Part shown: in pieces, positions 1 to 7,857 of the stretch
Numbering within the stretch: position 1 is the first letter of the stretch
How the letters are laid out: each line of letters starts with the position of its first letter
Source: SIG437 sp045576235
GTDB lineage: Bacteria; Bacillota; Clostridia; UBA1381; UBA9506
Assembly: GCA_045576235.1 (NCBI GenBank)
Contig: JAZNGA010000029.1
Location: forward strand, 1-64,000
DNA: 64,000 nt
Direction: 5' to 3'
Translations under genes and position numbers: made by a program
Notes under the pieces: generated by a model
Database searches by the model: none
Told to the model about the DNA's origin: nothing
The model's input: only the letters and a program-made list of their open reading frames with translations

Positions 1-560
1 TTTAAAAGGTGGTCGCCTTTTTGGATGACAGTAATATCTATCCCTCGGTTTTTAAGATTTTCCGCCATTTCAAGTCCTATAAAACCACCGCCGATGATAA
101 CTGCCGTCTTAATTGGATAGTTGTCTGTAAACTCACGAATTTTAAGCGTATCTTCTACTGTGCGCAGTGTGAAAATGTTACTGCAATCACCAATGCAAAA
201 ATCAGGCATAACAGGCTTTGCACCGGGAGATAAAATGAGTTTGTCGTAGCTTTCTTCAAACACTTTTCCGCTCATTTTATCCAAAACCATAACAGTTTTT
301 TTGTCACGGTTTATTTTAGTTACCTCATGGAGGGTTCTTACATCAATTTTGAATCTGGACCAAAATCCTTCGGGAGTCTGTAAAAACAAATCTTCTTTGT
401 CAGAGATTTCTCCTCCGATATAGTAAGGGAGTCCGCAATTTGCATATGAAACATATCCGCTTCGTTCAAAAATGATTATCTCCGCATTTTCATCAAGTCT
501 TCTGATTCTTGCTGCAGCCGTAGCACCGCCTGCAACTCCTCCAACAATAACAACCTTCAT
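1..560 (-). CDS. cdr: CoA-disulfide reductase-type FAD/NAD(P) oxidoreductase, 3' end cut by window
   Basis: This gene is cut by the left window edge; only the first ~186 residues are present, read from an ATG at 558-560. The N-terminus carries a Rossmann FAD-binding motif (VGGVAGGATAAARIRR). It is followed by YANCGLPYY, whose cysteine at residue 42 is the redox-active cysteine typical of CoA-disulfide reductases and NADH oxidases/peroxidases of this flavoprotein family. A second dinucleotide fold (IIGGGFIGLEMAENL) starts near residue 155. The family reduces CoA disulfide, persulfide or oxygen with NAD(P)H in the cytoplasm. It lies 2 bp after the MATE gene, so it is the third gene of the operon that starts at 2642. 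Whether a rhodanese domain follows cannot be seen. Confidence 0.85.
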   Translation of the reverse strand, partial: MKVVIVGGVAGGATAAARIRRLDENAEIIIFERSGYVSYANCGLPYYIGGEISDKEDLFLQTPEGFWSRFKIDVRTLHEVTKINRDKKTVMVLDKMSGKVFEESYDKLILSPGAKPVMPDFCIGDCSNIFTLRTVEDTLKIREFTDNYPIKTAVIIGGGFIGLEMAENLKNRGIDITVIQKGDHLL

Positions 561-562
561 TT

Positions 563-1927
563 TTACACCTCCGTTATTTCTTTCAATGCCTTTTTAAACT
601 GGAATGTAAACAGTATTGCCGTAAATGTAACTGCGATAATATCCGCGACGGGTTCTGCCATATAGACCGCCTGTGTCTTGTCTGCCAATAGGCTTGGCAT
701 AATATAAATCAGCGGAAGGAGCAATACGAATTTACGCACAACTGCAACCACAATAGAGTTTGCCGCTTTGCCAAGTGATGTAAATGTCATCTGGCAGGCG
801 ATCTGAATTCCAAAAAGACCAAGTCCGCCAAGATAAATTCTCAGCATCGGCGCTGCAAACTGTGCAAGGGATGTATCTGATGTAAATATCTTAACAAAAA
901 CCCCGGGTACTATCATAACCGCCGCCCAGAGTGCGATGGAATATGTTAAACAAGTGATTAAAAGCAGACGGAAGGTTTTCTTAACTCTGCCCGCATTTTT
1001 TGCACCAAAATTGTAGCTTGTAATAGGCTGAGCACCTTGTGCAATTCCCTGCAGAGGTAACATTGCAAACTGCATAACGCTTGTCATAATGGTCATAGCA
1101 CCAACTGCAATATCTCCGCCATATTTAAGGAGTGAAGAATTAAAGCAAACTGAAATTACACTTTCGCTTGACTGCATAACAAAAGCCGCTGTCCCGAGTG
1201 CGATGCAAGGCAGTATTATGTCTGCCCGTAGTTTTAAGTTTTCTTTCTTTAGTTTGAGCTGTGTTTTTTTACCGCAGAGGAAAGAGATAATCCATACACA
1301 GGAAAGCATCTGCGAAATGATAGTCGCAAGCGCCGCACCTTTTACGCCCATATCAAAGCCAAAAATAAATATTGGATCAAGCACAATATTACACACCGCA
1401 CCGATAATTACCGAAACCATAGATATAGTGGTAAAGCCCTGTGCAGTTATGAATGTATTCATACCCAAGGTCATCTGCACAAACAGAGTACCAATGGCGT
1501 ATATGCTCATATAATCGGTTGCATAGCCGATAGTATTCTCGCTTGCACCAAAGGCAAGGAGTAAATCCTTGTTCCATATAAGCAAAACTGCGGTCAGGAT
1601 AACTGACACAACAATCTGCAGACTAAAGCAGTTACCAAGCGTTTTTTCAGCAGATTCATTATCCTTTTCACCCATAAAGATAGAAGCTCTTGGTGCACCG
1701 CCTGAGCTTACCAATGCTGCAAAAGCCGCAACAAGCATAATAAGGGGCATACACACACCAACACCCGTAAGTGCCAAACTGCCATCACCAGGCATATGAC
1801 CTATGTATATGCGGTCAACTATATTGTAAAGCATATTGATAAGCTGTGCCACAACCGTTGGAATAGACAGTCTGAACAAAAGCTTACCGATAGGCTCTGT
1901 CGCTAAAAATTCCTTTTTATCATTCAT
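563..1927 (-). CDS. MATE family efflux transporter
   Basis: This is a 454-residue, very hydrophobic protein with about 12 predicted membrane segments in two MatE repeats (roughly residues 15-175 and 240-400). The opening LATEPIGKLLFRLSIPTVVAQ and the following MLYNIVDRIYIGH stretch are typical of Clostridial MATE proteins. The family exports cationic drugs or metabolites against Na+ or H+. Its substrate here is unknown. It sits 13 bp after the RibD-like gene and 2 bp before the flavoprotein, so the three are probably cotranscribed. Length is normal for the family and no lesion is seen. Confidence 0.9.
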   Translation of the reverse strand: MNDKKEFLATEPIGKLLFRLSIPTVVAQLINMLYNIVDRIYIGHMPGDGSLALTGVGVCMPLIMLVAAFAALVSSGGAPRASIFMGEKDNESAEKTLGNCFSLQIVVSVILTAVLLIWNKDLLLAFGASENTIGYATDYMSIYAIGTLFVQMTLGMNTFITAQGFTTISMVSVIIGAVCNIVLDPIFIFGFDMGVKGAALATIISQMLSCVWIISFLCGKKTQLKLKKENLKLRADIILPCIALGTAAFVMQSSESVISVCFNSSLLKYGGDIAVGAMTIMTSVMQFAMLPLQGIAQGAQPITSYNFGAKNAGRVKKTFRLLLITCLTYSIALWAAVMIVPGVFVKIFTSDTSLAQFAAPMLRIYLGGLGLFGIQIACQMTFTSLGKAANSIVVAVVRKFVLLLPLIYIMPSLLADKTQAVYMAEPVADIIAVTFTAILFTFQFKKALKEITEV

Positions 1928-1940
1928 TTAATATAACACC

Positions 1941-2642
1941 TTATTTTCGTATATAATTCATCCAAACAACATCATCGCATTGCTTGATTTCTTTTAATTT
2001 AAATTCGGATAATGTGCTATCCATAAATAATGGTTTATCTTCAGCGTCTGCAACAATCGGTGCGACAACAAGGCTAATCTCGTCAATTACATCTGCTCGC
2101 TGAAAATATCCGTTTACAATGCTTCCGCCCTCTAAAAGAAGACTGTTTATATCCATAAGTCTTTTAAGCTTTTCAAGAGCGATTTTGACATCAATCTCGT
2201 TTTCGCCTGCAATGATATACGGAATCTCCATGCCCCGCAGATAGGCAAGATAACGTCCGTCTGCCTGTTCTGTCAAAACTTCAATTATTTGAGCATCGTC
2301 ATAACCGGGGTCTTCGTCGATAATCTTACTGTTTTTCCAACCGAGCTTGCCTTTGGAATCAAAGCTTACTGCATAGAATCCCGACAAATTATCAGGGATA
2401 AAATCATTTTTATTGCCGGCAGGCTCGTACCTCGTCAAATCGGGATACCAACCGCCTGTGAAACTGCTTTCCATAGTTACACGACCGCAAATAAAACCGT
2501 TTGCACCGTTTTTGTTATACTCACGATTTAACTCATAATAAACATCCGTGGCCTTTTCACATTCCGGTCGGGACAAAAACTCTCCCGTAACCTTTCCGTC
2601 TATTGATGTCACCATATGACAGATTATGTACGGTCTGTTCAT
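1941..2642 (-). CDS. RibD C-terminal / DHFR-like reductase
   Basis: This 233-residue protein starts MNRPYIICHMVTSIDGKV, the pattern of the RibD C-terminal domain (pyrimidine reductase fold, related to dihydrofolate reductase). Later hallmarks include GRVTMESSF near residue 55, IAGENEIDV near 145 and the LLLEGGSIVNGYF segment near 170. The fold binds NADPH and reduces a small heterocyclic substrate. Stand-alone versions are common in Clostridia and usually have no proven substrate, so riboflavin synthesis should not be assumed because no rib genes are nearby. The start is supported by AGAGGTG a few bases upstream and by a sigma-A promoter just behind it. Confidence 0.85.
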   Translation of the reverse strand: MNRPYIICHMVTSIDGKVTGEFLSRPECEKATDVYYELNREYNKNGANGFICGRVTMESSFTGGWYPDLTRYEPAGNKNDFIPDNLSGFYAVSFDSKGKLGWKNSKIIDEDPGYDDAQIIEVLTEQADGRYLAYLRGMEIPYIIAGENEIDVKIALEKLKRLMDINSLLLEGGSIVNGYFQRADVIDEISLVVAPIVADAEDKPLFMDSTLSEFKLKEIKQCDDVVWMNYIRK

Positions 2643-2659
2643 AACATCACCTCTAAATT

Positions 2660-2688
2660 ATTATACTATATATTCATAGGAATTTCAA
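2660..2688 (-). promoter_or_regulatory. Sigma-A promoter of the RibD-like/MATE/flavoprotein operon
   Basis: On the minus strand TTGAAA (2683-2688) and TATAAT (2660-2665) are separated by exactly 17 bp, about 15 bp upstream of the RBS of the 2642 start. Five of six bases match the -35 consensus and six of six the -10. Confidence 0.75.
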
Positions 2689-2715
2689 TAACGCTGATAC
2701 AATCCATATATCCTC

Positions 2716-2973
2716 GTCTAACATTTTTCTAGCAGAAATGGGTAGAAAAGAGGGTAAAAGTGGCAATACTGAAAATTTGAGCGCAGTAAAGGCTTTGAAG
2801 GATTTTAGTCCCTCAAAGCCTTGATTTTACGCAGTTTTTATTGTTACTTATCTTCTCTTAATTTCCGCTTAATTGCTCTAGCCTACCCCTCTCGCAACTG
2901 AAAATCGTACGATTTTCCCATTTTATTAGCTCAATCATATCACAGAAATTTTGATAAGTCTATAAAGGAATTT
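2716..2973. repeat. Dispersed intergenic repeat, copy 1 (long form)
   Basis: This is one of five copies of an intergenic repeat in the first 24 kb. The core holds a short imperfect stem (near 2730-2760), the word GAGCGCAG, and a strong hairpin (2789-2822, GGCTTTGAAGG...CCCTCAAAGCC). On the minus strand the hairpin can act as a terminator for the nucleotidyltransferase gene ending at 2975. A further ~115 bp extension contains the perfect 18-bp palindrome GAAAATCGTACGATTTTC (2900-2917) and is nearly identical only to copy 2. The repeat runs right up to the stop codon of the 2975 gene. The remainder of the 2643-2974 gap holds only the promoter above. Confidence 0.85.
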
Positions 2974-2974
2974 A

Positions 2975-3694
2975 TTATTTTGTGTTTTTATCTTTTTTCT
3001 TCCTTGCCTTTTCTAATATTTCATTTATATTATCTGCTTTAACCAAATCCGGATAGTTTTGATTTATTTCCAATATCGTTGATTTAGACTCTAGTTCTTC
3101 CTGAATTACTTCTGCAAATAAATTTTCCAAATTTTCCTCTTTAAGAACTGAGTTTAGGAAATCAACATTGTCTTTCTCTATTTTATTCCATCCGGAATAC
3201 AATTCGATAACAGCCTTGTCTATCATCTCAAAAGTGATAGGATTTCCTTGTTTCTGCTGCTCATTTAAAATTCCAACAATATCGGACAAATCCTTTTTAT
3301 ATTTTCTGCCTGCCATTAGCTTCATCGCAATTAAATACTCTGCTTTTATCGTGCGGATATCAACAATATTTGAATATGTCCTGTAATGCACCGAATATTC
3401 AATCAGTTTCTTTGAATATGAATTTGTTTTAGTAAAATCCGTATTAATCCATCCATTCGGCAAACCAAACTTATCACCAACTGCGTTTATCGTTTCTTTC
3501 ATTGCCCGCTCTGCCATAATAATCGCATCAATATCTGTTGTCATTTCACGAAAACCATAGTTAATGAGAACAGATGCTCCGCCTACTAATATAAGTTCTG
3601 CAGGAACATTTTTATTTCTTTTCTTGTATTCCTTAGCAAGTTCCTTTAAATACATATCGAGATTTTCTTTGGTAAAACTAAAATTAGAAGACAT
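2975..3694 (-). CDS. Nucleotidyltransferase-fold protein, candidate toxin (DUF6036/AbiEii-like)
   Basis: This 239-residue protein contains the nucleotidyltransferase-fold signature GGASVLINYGF followed by TTDIDAI (residues about 38-58), i.e. the GG/S...DxD pattern that holds the metal in this superfamily. It lacks a second substrate domain and resembles the DUF6036/AbiEii group of toxin-like proteins. Its start overlaps the end of the upstream HTH gene by 11 bp, the usual arrangement of a toxin-antitoxin or abortive-infection pair. The C-terminus is rich in charged residues. Target and acceptor nucleotide are unknown. The gene lies between two long direct repeats (2716-2973 and 4337-4630), suggesting a cassette. 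The family name is recalled, not searched. Confidence 0.75.
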   Translation of the reverse strand: MSSNFSFTKENLDMYLKELAKEYKKRNKNVPAELILVGGASVLINYGFREMTTDIDAIIMAERAMKETINAVGDKFGLPNGWINTDFTKTNSYSKKLIEYSVHYRTYSNIVDIRTIKAEYLIAMKLMAGRKYKKDLSDIVGILNEQQKQGNPITFEMIDKAVIELYSGWNKIEKDNVDFLNSVLKEENLENLFAEVIQEELESKSTILEINQNYPDLVKADNINEILEKARKKKDKNTK

Positions 3695-4256
3695 CTCTCA
3701 CACCTCTTTCAACAATATTAAACCTCATAAACTCCGGAATAGCTTCCTTAACAGCCGACTCTTTTAAATCGGAGTTATTATTAATTTTTGTTGCTAATAT
3801 AATATCTCTTGGATATAAAGGTTCCTTAAGCGAACACGCCCTGATTGACTCATACTTGTCAGCTAAAGGCAGTTCATTTTCATTGCTCAGGTAATCAAGC
3901 ATCGCAAGTGTATAGAAAGCCTCAGGATACCATTTTAATTCCCAATATCTATTTACATCATCATCTTTTAAAGTATCAATAATAAAATCAATATCTCCTT
4001 TGTTTTTCACAATGTGACATACCTGACTTTTAAAAGTTTCGAAGGCAACTCTGTCCGGAACACTGCATTTTTCAAGAAGTTCTTCCATCGACATATCAAC
4101 AGTTTTAGAAAGGCGATATACCGTTTGGGCGGAGCAATTTTCTATATTTGTTTTTCCTCTTACTATTTCGAGTAAAGTTGTATATGGAATATTGCTTTCC
4201 TTTGCACACTTATATACAGAAATATTTTTATCTTTCAAAATTTTTTCAAGCATCAT
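3684..4256 (-). CDS. HTH-domain protein, candidate antitoxin/regulator of the pair
   Basis: This 190-residue protein has an N-terminal XRE-type helix-turn-helix (residues about 1-62: KDKNISVYKCAKESNIPYTT is the first half). A C-terminal part of ~120 residues has no recognised domain. It is the first gene of a two-gene unit with the nucleotidyltransferase. Its promoter is overlain by a perfect inverted repeat (4280-4303), the expected binding site for autoregulation. The start has GGAGG 9 bp upstream. By analogy with AbiE-type pairs it probably represses the operon and may neutralise the enzyme; neither is shown by the sequence alone. Confidence 0.75.
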   Translation of the reverse strand: MMLEKILKDKNISVYKCAKESNIPYTTLLEIVRGKTNIENCSAQTVYRLSKTVDMSMEELLEKCSVPDRVAFETFKSQVCHIVKNKGDIDFIIDTLKDDDVNRYWELKWYPEAFYTLAMLDYLSNENELPLADKYESIRACSLKEPLYPRDIILATKINNNSDLKESAVKEAIPEFMRFNIVERGVRDVF

Positions 4257-4279
4257 ATTAAATCGCCTCCTTGTTATAT

Positions 4280-4308
4280 ATTATAACGTTTTACCGTTAT
4301 AATGTCAA
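4280..4308 (-). promoter_or_regulatory. Consensus promoter overlain by 24-bp operator of the HTH/nucleotidyltransferase pair
   Basis: On the minus strand TTGACA (4303-4308) and TATAAT (4280-4285) are both perfect and lie 17 bp apart. A perfect inverted repeat with 9-bp arms, ATTATAACG and CGTTATAAT, spans 4280-4303 and covers the -10 box and the spacer. The HTH protein encoded directly downstream is the obvious ligand. Confidence 0.85.
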
Positions 4309-4336
4309 TAATTTTTAAAAATTATTCTCCCACTTG

Positions 4337-4630
4337 TTTTCTAACATTTATCTAGCAAACTCTGAACCAAAATCGCTAGAAAAGGCAATACAAGAAATTA
4401 GAGCGCAGAAAAGGCTTTGAAGGATTTTAGTCCCTCAAAGCCTTGATTTTGTGGTGTTTTCATCGTTTTTTAATCTCCTTTAACTTCCGCTTAATTGCTC
4501 TAACCTACCCCTCTCGCAAGCCACTCGCAACTGACTCGCAACTGACTCGCAACTGAAAATCGTACGATTTTCCCATTTTATTAACTCAATCATATCACAG
4601 AAATTTTGATAAGTCTATAAAGGAATTTAC
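4337..4630. repeat. Dispersed intergenic repeat, copy 2 (long form with 11-bp tandem expansion)
   Basis: This copy has the same order of parts as copy 1. The hairpin at 4411-4444 is a minus-strand terminator candidate for the SEFIR remnant. It is followed by the ~115 bp extension, almost identical to copy 1 outside one insertion. The insertion is a local expansion: the 11-mer CTCGCAACTGA occurs three times in tandem at 4524-4556 but once in copy 1. The palindrome GAAAATCGTACGATTTTC is at 4555-4572. Together with the promoter above, this accounts for the 4257-4679 gap. Confidence 0.85.
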
Positions 4631-4679
4631 ACTTTTCAAGAAATTGTATTATCATTACAAATAACACTATAATAATTTC

Positions 4680-5239
4680 CTATTTACCTTCTTTAATGGT
4701 ATATACTATTTTCTCAAACTCTTCCTTATATGTATTCTCCGCTGTTAAATCAGCACCATATTTACCGCTAGCCCAAATTGGCGTAGACGTTTCCCATGTT
4801 CCCGATGCCAAAACCGTTATATATTTTCTATGGTTTTGATTAAAGAGAACATCACTGGTTATTATAGACTCCTCATAACCAACCCCACCTCTGCGAGAAT
4901 CTGCCTTCTCCTTATACCTTGGTGTGCACATAATCAAAACATAATCACTCTTTGCTATAGATTGTTCCATAAATACAGGTAATGGGTCTCCAAGAATTAA
5001 ATCATTCTGGTCTAAAATAACATTAATGCCATTGTCATTTAATTGTTTAGAGAAGTTTTTATCCATTCTTTATATTCTTCACTATCCCATGAATATGACA
5101 CAAATACAGTGGGGGAATTGGAAGCATTGCTTTTTACTGTTGCAGAAGAATATTCTATAGAACCCTTTTGTTTCTCTATGCACTGTTCCCTAAGATCGTT
5201 CGGAAGTATGTCTAAAAACTCATCTATCGTTACTCCTAA
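4680..5239 (-). pseudogene. SEFIR/TIR-like domain gene remnant, frameshifted
   Basis: Two reading frames together encode a SEFIR-type (TIR-related) domain. Frame A (5239 down to about 5055) contains VFVSYSWDSEEYKEWIK, the first strand and box of the fold. Frame B continues NFSKQLNDNGINVILDQND, then VLIMCTPRYKEKAD and GGVGYEE, and ends at 4680. The switch is at the A-run 5056-5060 (minus strand); one extra A restores a continuous protein. Frame A has no ATG, GTG or TTG between the preceding TAG (5240-5242) and VSYSW. It is in frame with the upstream gene, so the original gene was probably one ~373-residue protein starting at 5800. SEFIR domains act in signalling and in bacterial anti-phage effectors. 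Confidence 0.8.
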
Positions 5240-5800
5240 CTAGTTTAATTTTTCAGGTTCATCATTCAAATACATAAATGCAACCTGTTCTGCAAACCTA
5301 ACACTTACATGATCATAGTTATATACTTCTTCAAAATCATCTACATAATTATCAAAATCCGTAAACCACCCAATAATTTCCTGTGATATTTCATCTGAAA
5401 TATTTTTCTCTTTTAAATAATCGGTTACCTCTTTAGGGCATTCTATCCCATCATTTAAATCACTTAGTAAATCATACCAATTTCGCATTAGATGATATAT
5501 GACATATGTATTAATTGGCGACAAATATAAACGAGGGACATCACTTTTCGCAATATCAATCAAGTCATAGATGATATTTTTTGCTTTTTGCAAATCACGT
5601 CTTAGAAAACCTGCGGGGAAAACATCCTCAAAGTATTCTATAAAACTATCATCTGTTCCGCCGAGGCTATGCCATCCATCAAGTTCAAGATCAAACATAT
5701 TAAGATAAAAGTTTTTAAATGCTTTAACTATTGGGCAACTCGATATATCAATTCTTTCTTGTATTTCTCTTGACAAACCTAATATCATTGAATTAAACAT
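5240..5800 (-). CDS. Unknown protein, probable N-terminal part of the broken SEFIR gene
   Basis: This is a 186-residue acidic, mostly helical protein of no family that I recognise. It has an AGGAGA ribosome binding site and an ATG at 5800, 32 bp after the HNH gene. Its TAG stop (5240-5242) is followed in the same frame by 50-60 open codons leading into a SEFIR domain, with no usable start codon between. The simplest reading is that it is the N-terminal half of a ~373-residue SEFIR-effector protein interrupted by an amber mutation. Alternatively it is an intact gene and the SEFIR part lost its own start. Confidence 0.6.
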   Translation of the reverse strand: MFNSMILGLSREIQERIDISSCPIVKAFKNFYLNMFDLELDGWHSLGGTDDSFIEYFEDVFPAGFLRRDLQKAKNIIYDLIDIAKSDVPRLYLSPINTYVIYHLMRNWYDLLSDLNDGIECPKEVTDYLKEKNISDEISQEIIGWFTDFDNYVDDFEEVYNYDHVSVRFAEQVAFMYLNDEPEKLN

Positions 5801-5832
5801 ATTTTTCTCCTGTGAACTAATTATATTGTTTC

Positions 5833-6447
5833 TTAAACATTAAACCACCATGGTGTTTTAGGTGTTTCATCTTGTTTACTCATTGGAAATTCCACATTGT
5901 GCTCTGCTGCAAATCTTTTTAACATCATTCTATACATCCCAGCCATAGTAACAGTATTGAAATATTGTTGACCAAAATGAATACTTGCTTCATTCATAAC
6001 AAAATCCATACAAGTTTTCCATTCTTCCTGAAATTTGTCGCTATTTTGCTCTATTCCTATTTGGGTTAATATGTATTTTAGTTCTTCACTAACTTTTCTC
6101 TTATATATAAACTCGTATTCTTTCATGCCCCTGATGCTCCAAAATGTCCCATAAAAAGGAACCTTGTACGCCTTTATGCAGTCCCACATAATTTCAGGAT
6201 CTGTAACATTTGGTCCTTCGGCATGACATCTTTCACATAATAATACAATGTTTTCAGGACAGTCTTCACCTTCCAATGAATCAGGGATTATGTGACAGCA
6301 TTGCAAATGTTTCTCGCAACCACCGCGCCAACAATGAGTATCTGCTTCGCTCCAATCGACACTTAAATCACATTCATCCACAAATTCAATCCAATAATCT
6401 ATCGCTTCCTGAATAGTTGTTTTAATCGCTTCTCTTTTTTTACTCAT
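5833..6447 (-). CDS. HNH endonuclease domain protein
   Basis: This 204-residue protein has an HNH-type zinc-bound nuclease core at about residues 38-76: CWRGGCEK, then CCHIIPDSL (the catalytic His), an Asn in ENIVLLCERCH, and paired Cys-X2-Cys for structural zinc. The C-terminal ~120 residues are unassigned. HNH domains cut DNA in restriction, homing and defence systems. It follows the XRE gene by 11 bp, with its RBS (AGGAG) inside the end of that gene, so it belongs to the operon from 7798. It is upstream of the SEFIR unit, which supports a defence-like role by context only. Confidence 0.8.
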   Translation of the reverse strand: MSKKREAIKTTIQEAIDYWIEFVDECDLSVDWSEADTHCWRGGCEKHLQCCHIIPDSLEGEDCPENIVLLCERCHAEGPNVTDPEIMWDCIKAYKVPFYGTFWSIRGMKEYEFIYKRKVSEELKYILTQIGIEQNSDKFQEEWKTCMDFVMNEASIHFGQQYFNTVTMAGMYRMMLKRFAAEHNVEFPMSKQDETPKTPWWFNV

Positions 6448-6458
6448 AAATATTTCTC

Positions 6459-7109
6459 CTATTCTTTTTCAACTAATTCCAACAAGTCCTCTATATCACA
6501 ATTCAGCACCTTAGAAAGTCTGACAAGGTATTCTGTTTGAGCCTTGTTGATATTTTTCTGTCTTTGTTCGTAATGCTGAATCATGCGAACAGGTATATCT
6601 GCAAGTTCTGCAAGTTGTTTTTGACTTAATCCTGCTCTTTTTCTGTAAATTTTAAGATTAGTTTCCGGCTTTGCTTGATTATACAGCTCATTCATTTTAT
6701 CAGCAAAATGTCTGATATCCATTTCGTGATAAGGTAAGTACATTGACTTTATCTGGTCAATCGGAATATACTTAACAATTTCTGCAAAGGAAAGGGATGT
6801 TTTCCACTGATAATATGCAAGCGCCCACCCTGTCCAGTATTCTTCGCTTCGATTAGCAGTGTATCTTGACTTTATGTTTCTTACATCTTCTCCTGTTTTT
6901 TCCATGACTTCATAGGCAAGCTCAACGCCTGATTTTCCTGCAATGGTTTTTGAATCACCATTTTCAAAAGCACTTGCTATGCCTGATACAATAAACCTGT
7001 CAAAGAATTCTTTGATATCAAACTTTAAATCATATACTGCAAAGTCAAGCATTCTGCCCAAAGAGCTGCGTGCTTTTTCAAGATAATTTTTATCGTAAGC
7101 GCCTGTCAT
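6459..7109 (-). CDS. XRE-family HTH protein, partner of the DUF3990 protein
   Basis: This is a 216-residue protein. Residues about 150-210 form an XRE helix-turn-helix (LKIYRKRAGLSQKQLAELAD, then a second helix and LNCDIEDLLEL). The N-terminal 140 residues (with EEYWTGWALAYYQWKTSLSF) match the domain usually found fused to, or next to, HTH partners of DUF3990 toxins; no motif-level function is visible. It overlaps the DUF3990 gene by 20 bp, a typical coupled toxin-antitoxin layout. It is probably the antitoxin and autoregulator, by analogy. Confidence 0.75.
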   Translation of the reverse strand: MTGAYDKNYLEKARSSLGRMLDFAVYDLKFDIKEFFDRFIVSGIASAFENGDSKTIAGKSGVELAYEVMEKTGEDVRNIKSRYTANRSEEYWTGWALAYYQWKTSLSFAEIVKYIPIDQIKSMYLPYHEMDIRHFADKMNELYNQAKPETNLKIYRKRAGLSQKQLAELADIPVRMIQHYEQRQKNINKAQTEYLVRLSKVLNCDIEDLLELVEKE

Positions 7110-7767
7110 CCGCTTTCATCTCCTCATCTATTATCTGAGTAATATAAATATCTCCTCGCTGTCTTTTGTTTCGTTCAACATCAAAGTATTCGCGTCTTGC
7201 TGCTTTATCACGAGCTTCTTTTTTTGTATACCAAACACTGTTTTCTGCAATTTCGTATCTTATGAATTTAATCTCCTCAAATGCTTTTTTACTTTTGAGT
7301 ACAAATTGCAGTCCTAAATTACCAAGGTGCATTGCGTTAGCAAGTTGTCTGAATGAAATGGTACCATTGATAAAATCCTGTGCAAAGGAGAAGTAACTGT
7401 CATCTGCACGATAGCCGATAATAATATCATAGCTTTTATAATCAACTTTGAAATTATTTAATATATATTCTTTCGCTTCTTGCGCCAATGCAGACGGAAT
7501 ATCAAACTCACGATTTTCAAGCAATATCGAAAGCCAATGAAGAATAGAATATTTTTCTTCATTTAAGTCAAGTATTTTTAAGTTTTGAGTATAAATTTCA
7601 TATTCGTTTGCATAACCGTCACGCGTTTTGTCAACGCCCCATTCTTTTGCCATTTCAATCGTATCGGTACAATAAAAACCCAATCCATAATCATTATATG
7701 TCTTACCTTTTCCATATTCAGGATTTTTAACAATATCTTTTGAACCATGATATATTTTCTTAATCAC
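7090..7767 (-). CDS. DUF3990 protein, candidate ADP-ribosyltransferase-fold toxin
   Basis: The opening IYHGSKDIVKNPEYGKGK and YNDYGLGFYCTD (residues about 4-35) are the DUF3990 hallmark. This family is distantly related to ADP-ribosyltransferases and found in toxin-antitoxin modules. An ATG at 7782 is also in frame, but it lies only a few bases from the predicted transcription start. A GTG at 7767 with GGAG upstream gives the normal family N-terminus, so I prefer it. The protein is ~225 residues. It is first in a five-cistron minus-strand run (DUF3990, XRE, HNH, unknown, SEFIR). Activity and target are unknown. Confidence 0.75.
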   Translation of the reverse strand: MIKKIYHGSKDIVKNPEYGKGKTYNDYGLGFYCTDTIEMAKEWGVDKTRDGYANEYEIYTQNLKILDLNEEKYSILHWLSILLENREFDIPSALAQEAKEYILNNFKVDYKSYDIIIGYRADDSYFSFAQDFINGTISFRQLANAMHLGNLGLQFVLKSKKAFEEIKFIRYEIAENSVWYTKKEARDKAARREYFDVERNKRQRGDIYITQIIDEEMKADDRRLR

Positions 7768-7792
7768 TATTATCATCTCCATCCCTGTTTTT

Positions 7793-7821
7793 ATTATACC
7801 CCTTTAGGTGTAGTTTGTCAA
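7793..7821 (-). promoter_or_regulatory. Consensus promoter of the DUF3990-XRE-HNH-SEFIR operon
   Basis: TTGACA (7816-7821) and TATAAT (7793-7798) on the minus strand are perfect boxes with a 17-bp spacer. The spacer contains an imperfect inverted repeat (TACACC...GGGGTA), a plausible operator for the XRE protein. Confidence 0.8.
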
Positions 7822-7857
7822 GTTTTAAATAAAATTTGCCTAAAAAAATTCTTGATG

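Noticed and set aside
1089..1514. Plus-strand open frame of 141 codons
   Set aside because: It lies antisense within the MATE gene and has no RBS or protein-like composition.
4680..5066. Short SEFIR gene starting at ATG 5066
   Set aside because: It would lack the first strand of the fold, has no RBS, and the missing part is present in the other frame immediately upstream.
5240..5242. In-frame TAG read through as pyrrolysine
   Set aside because: The same gene carries a second lesion (frameshift at 5056-5060) and no pyrrolysine genes are seen, so decay is simpler.
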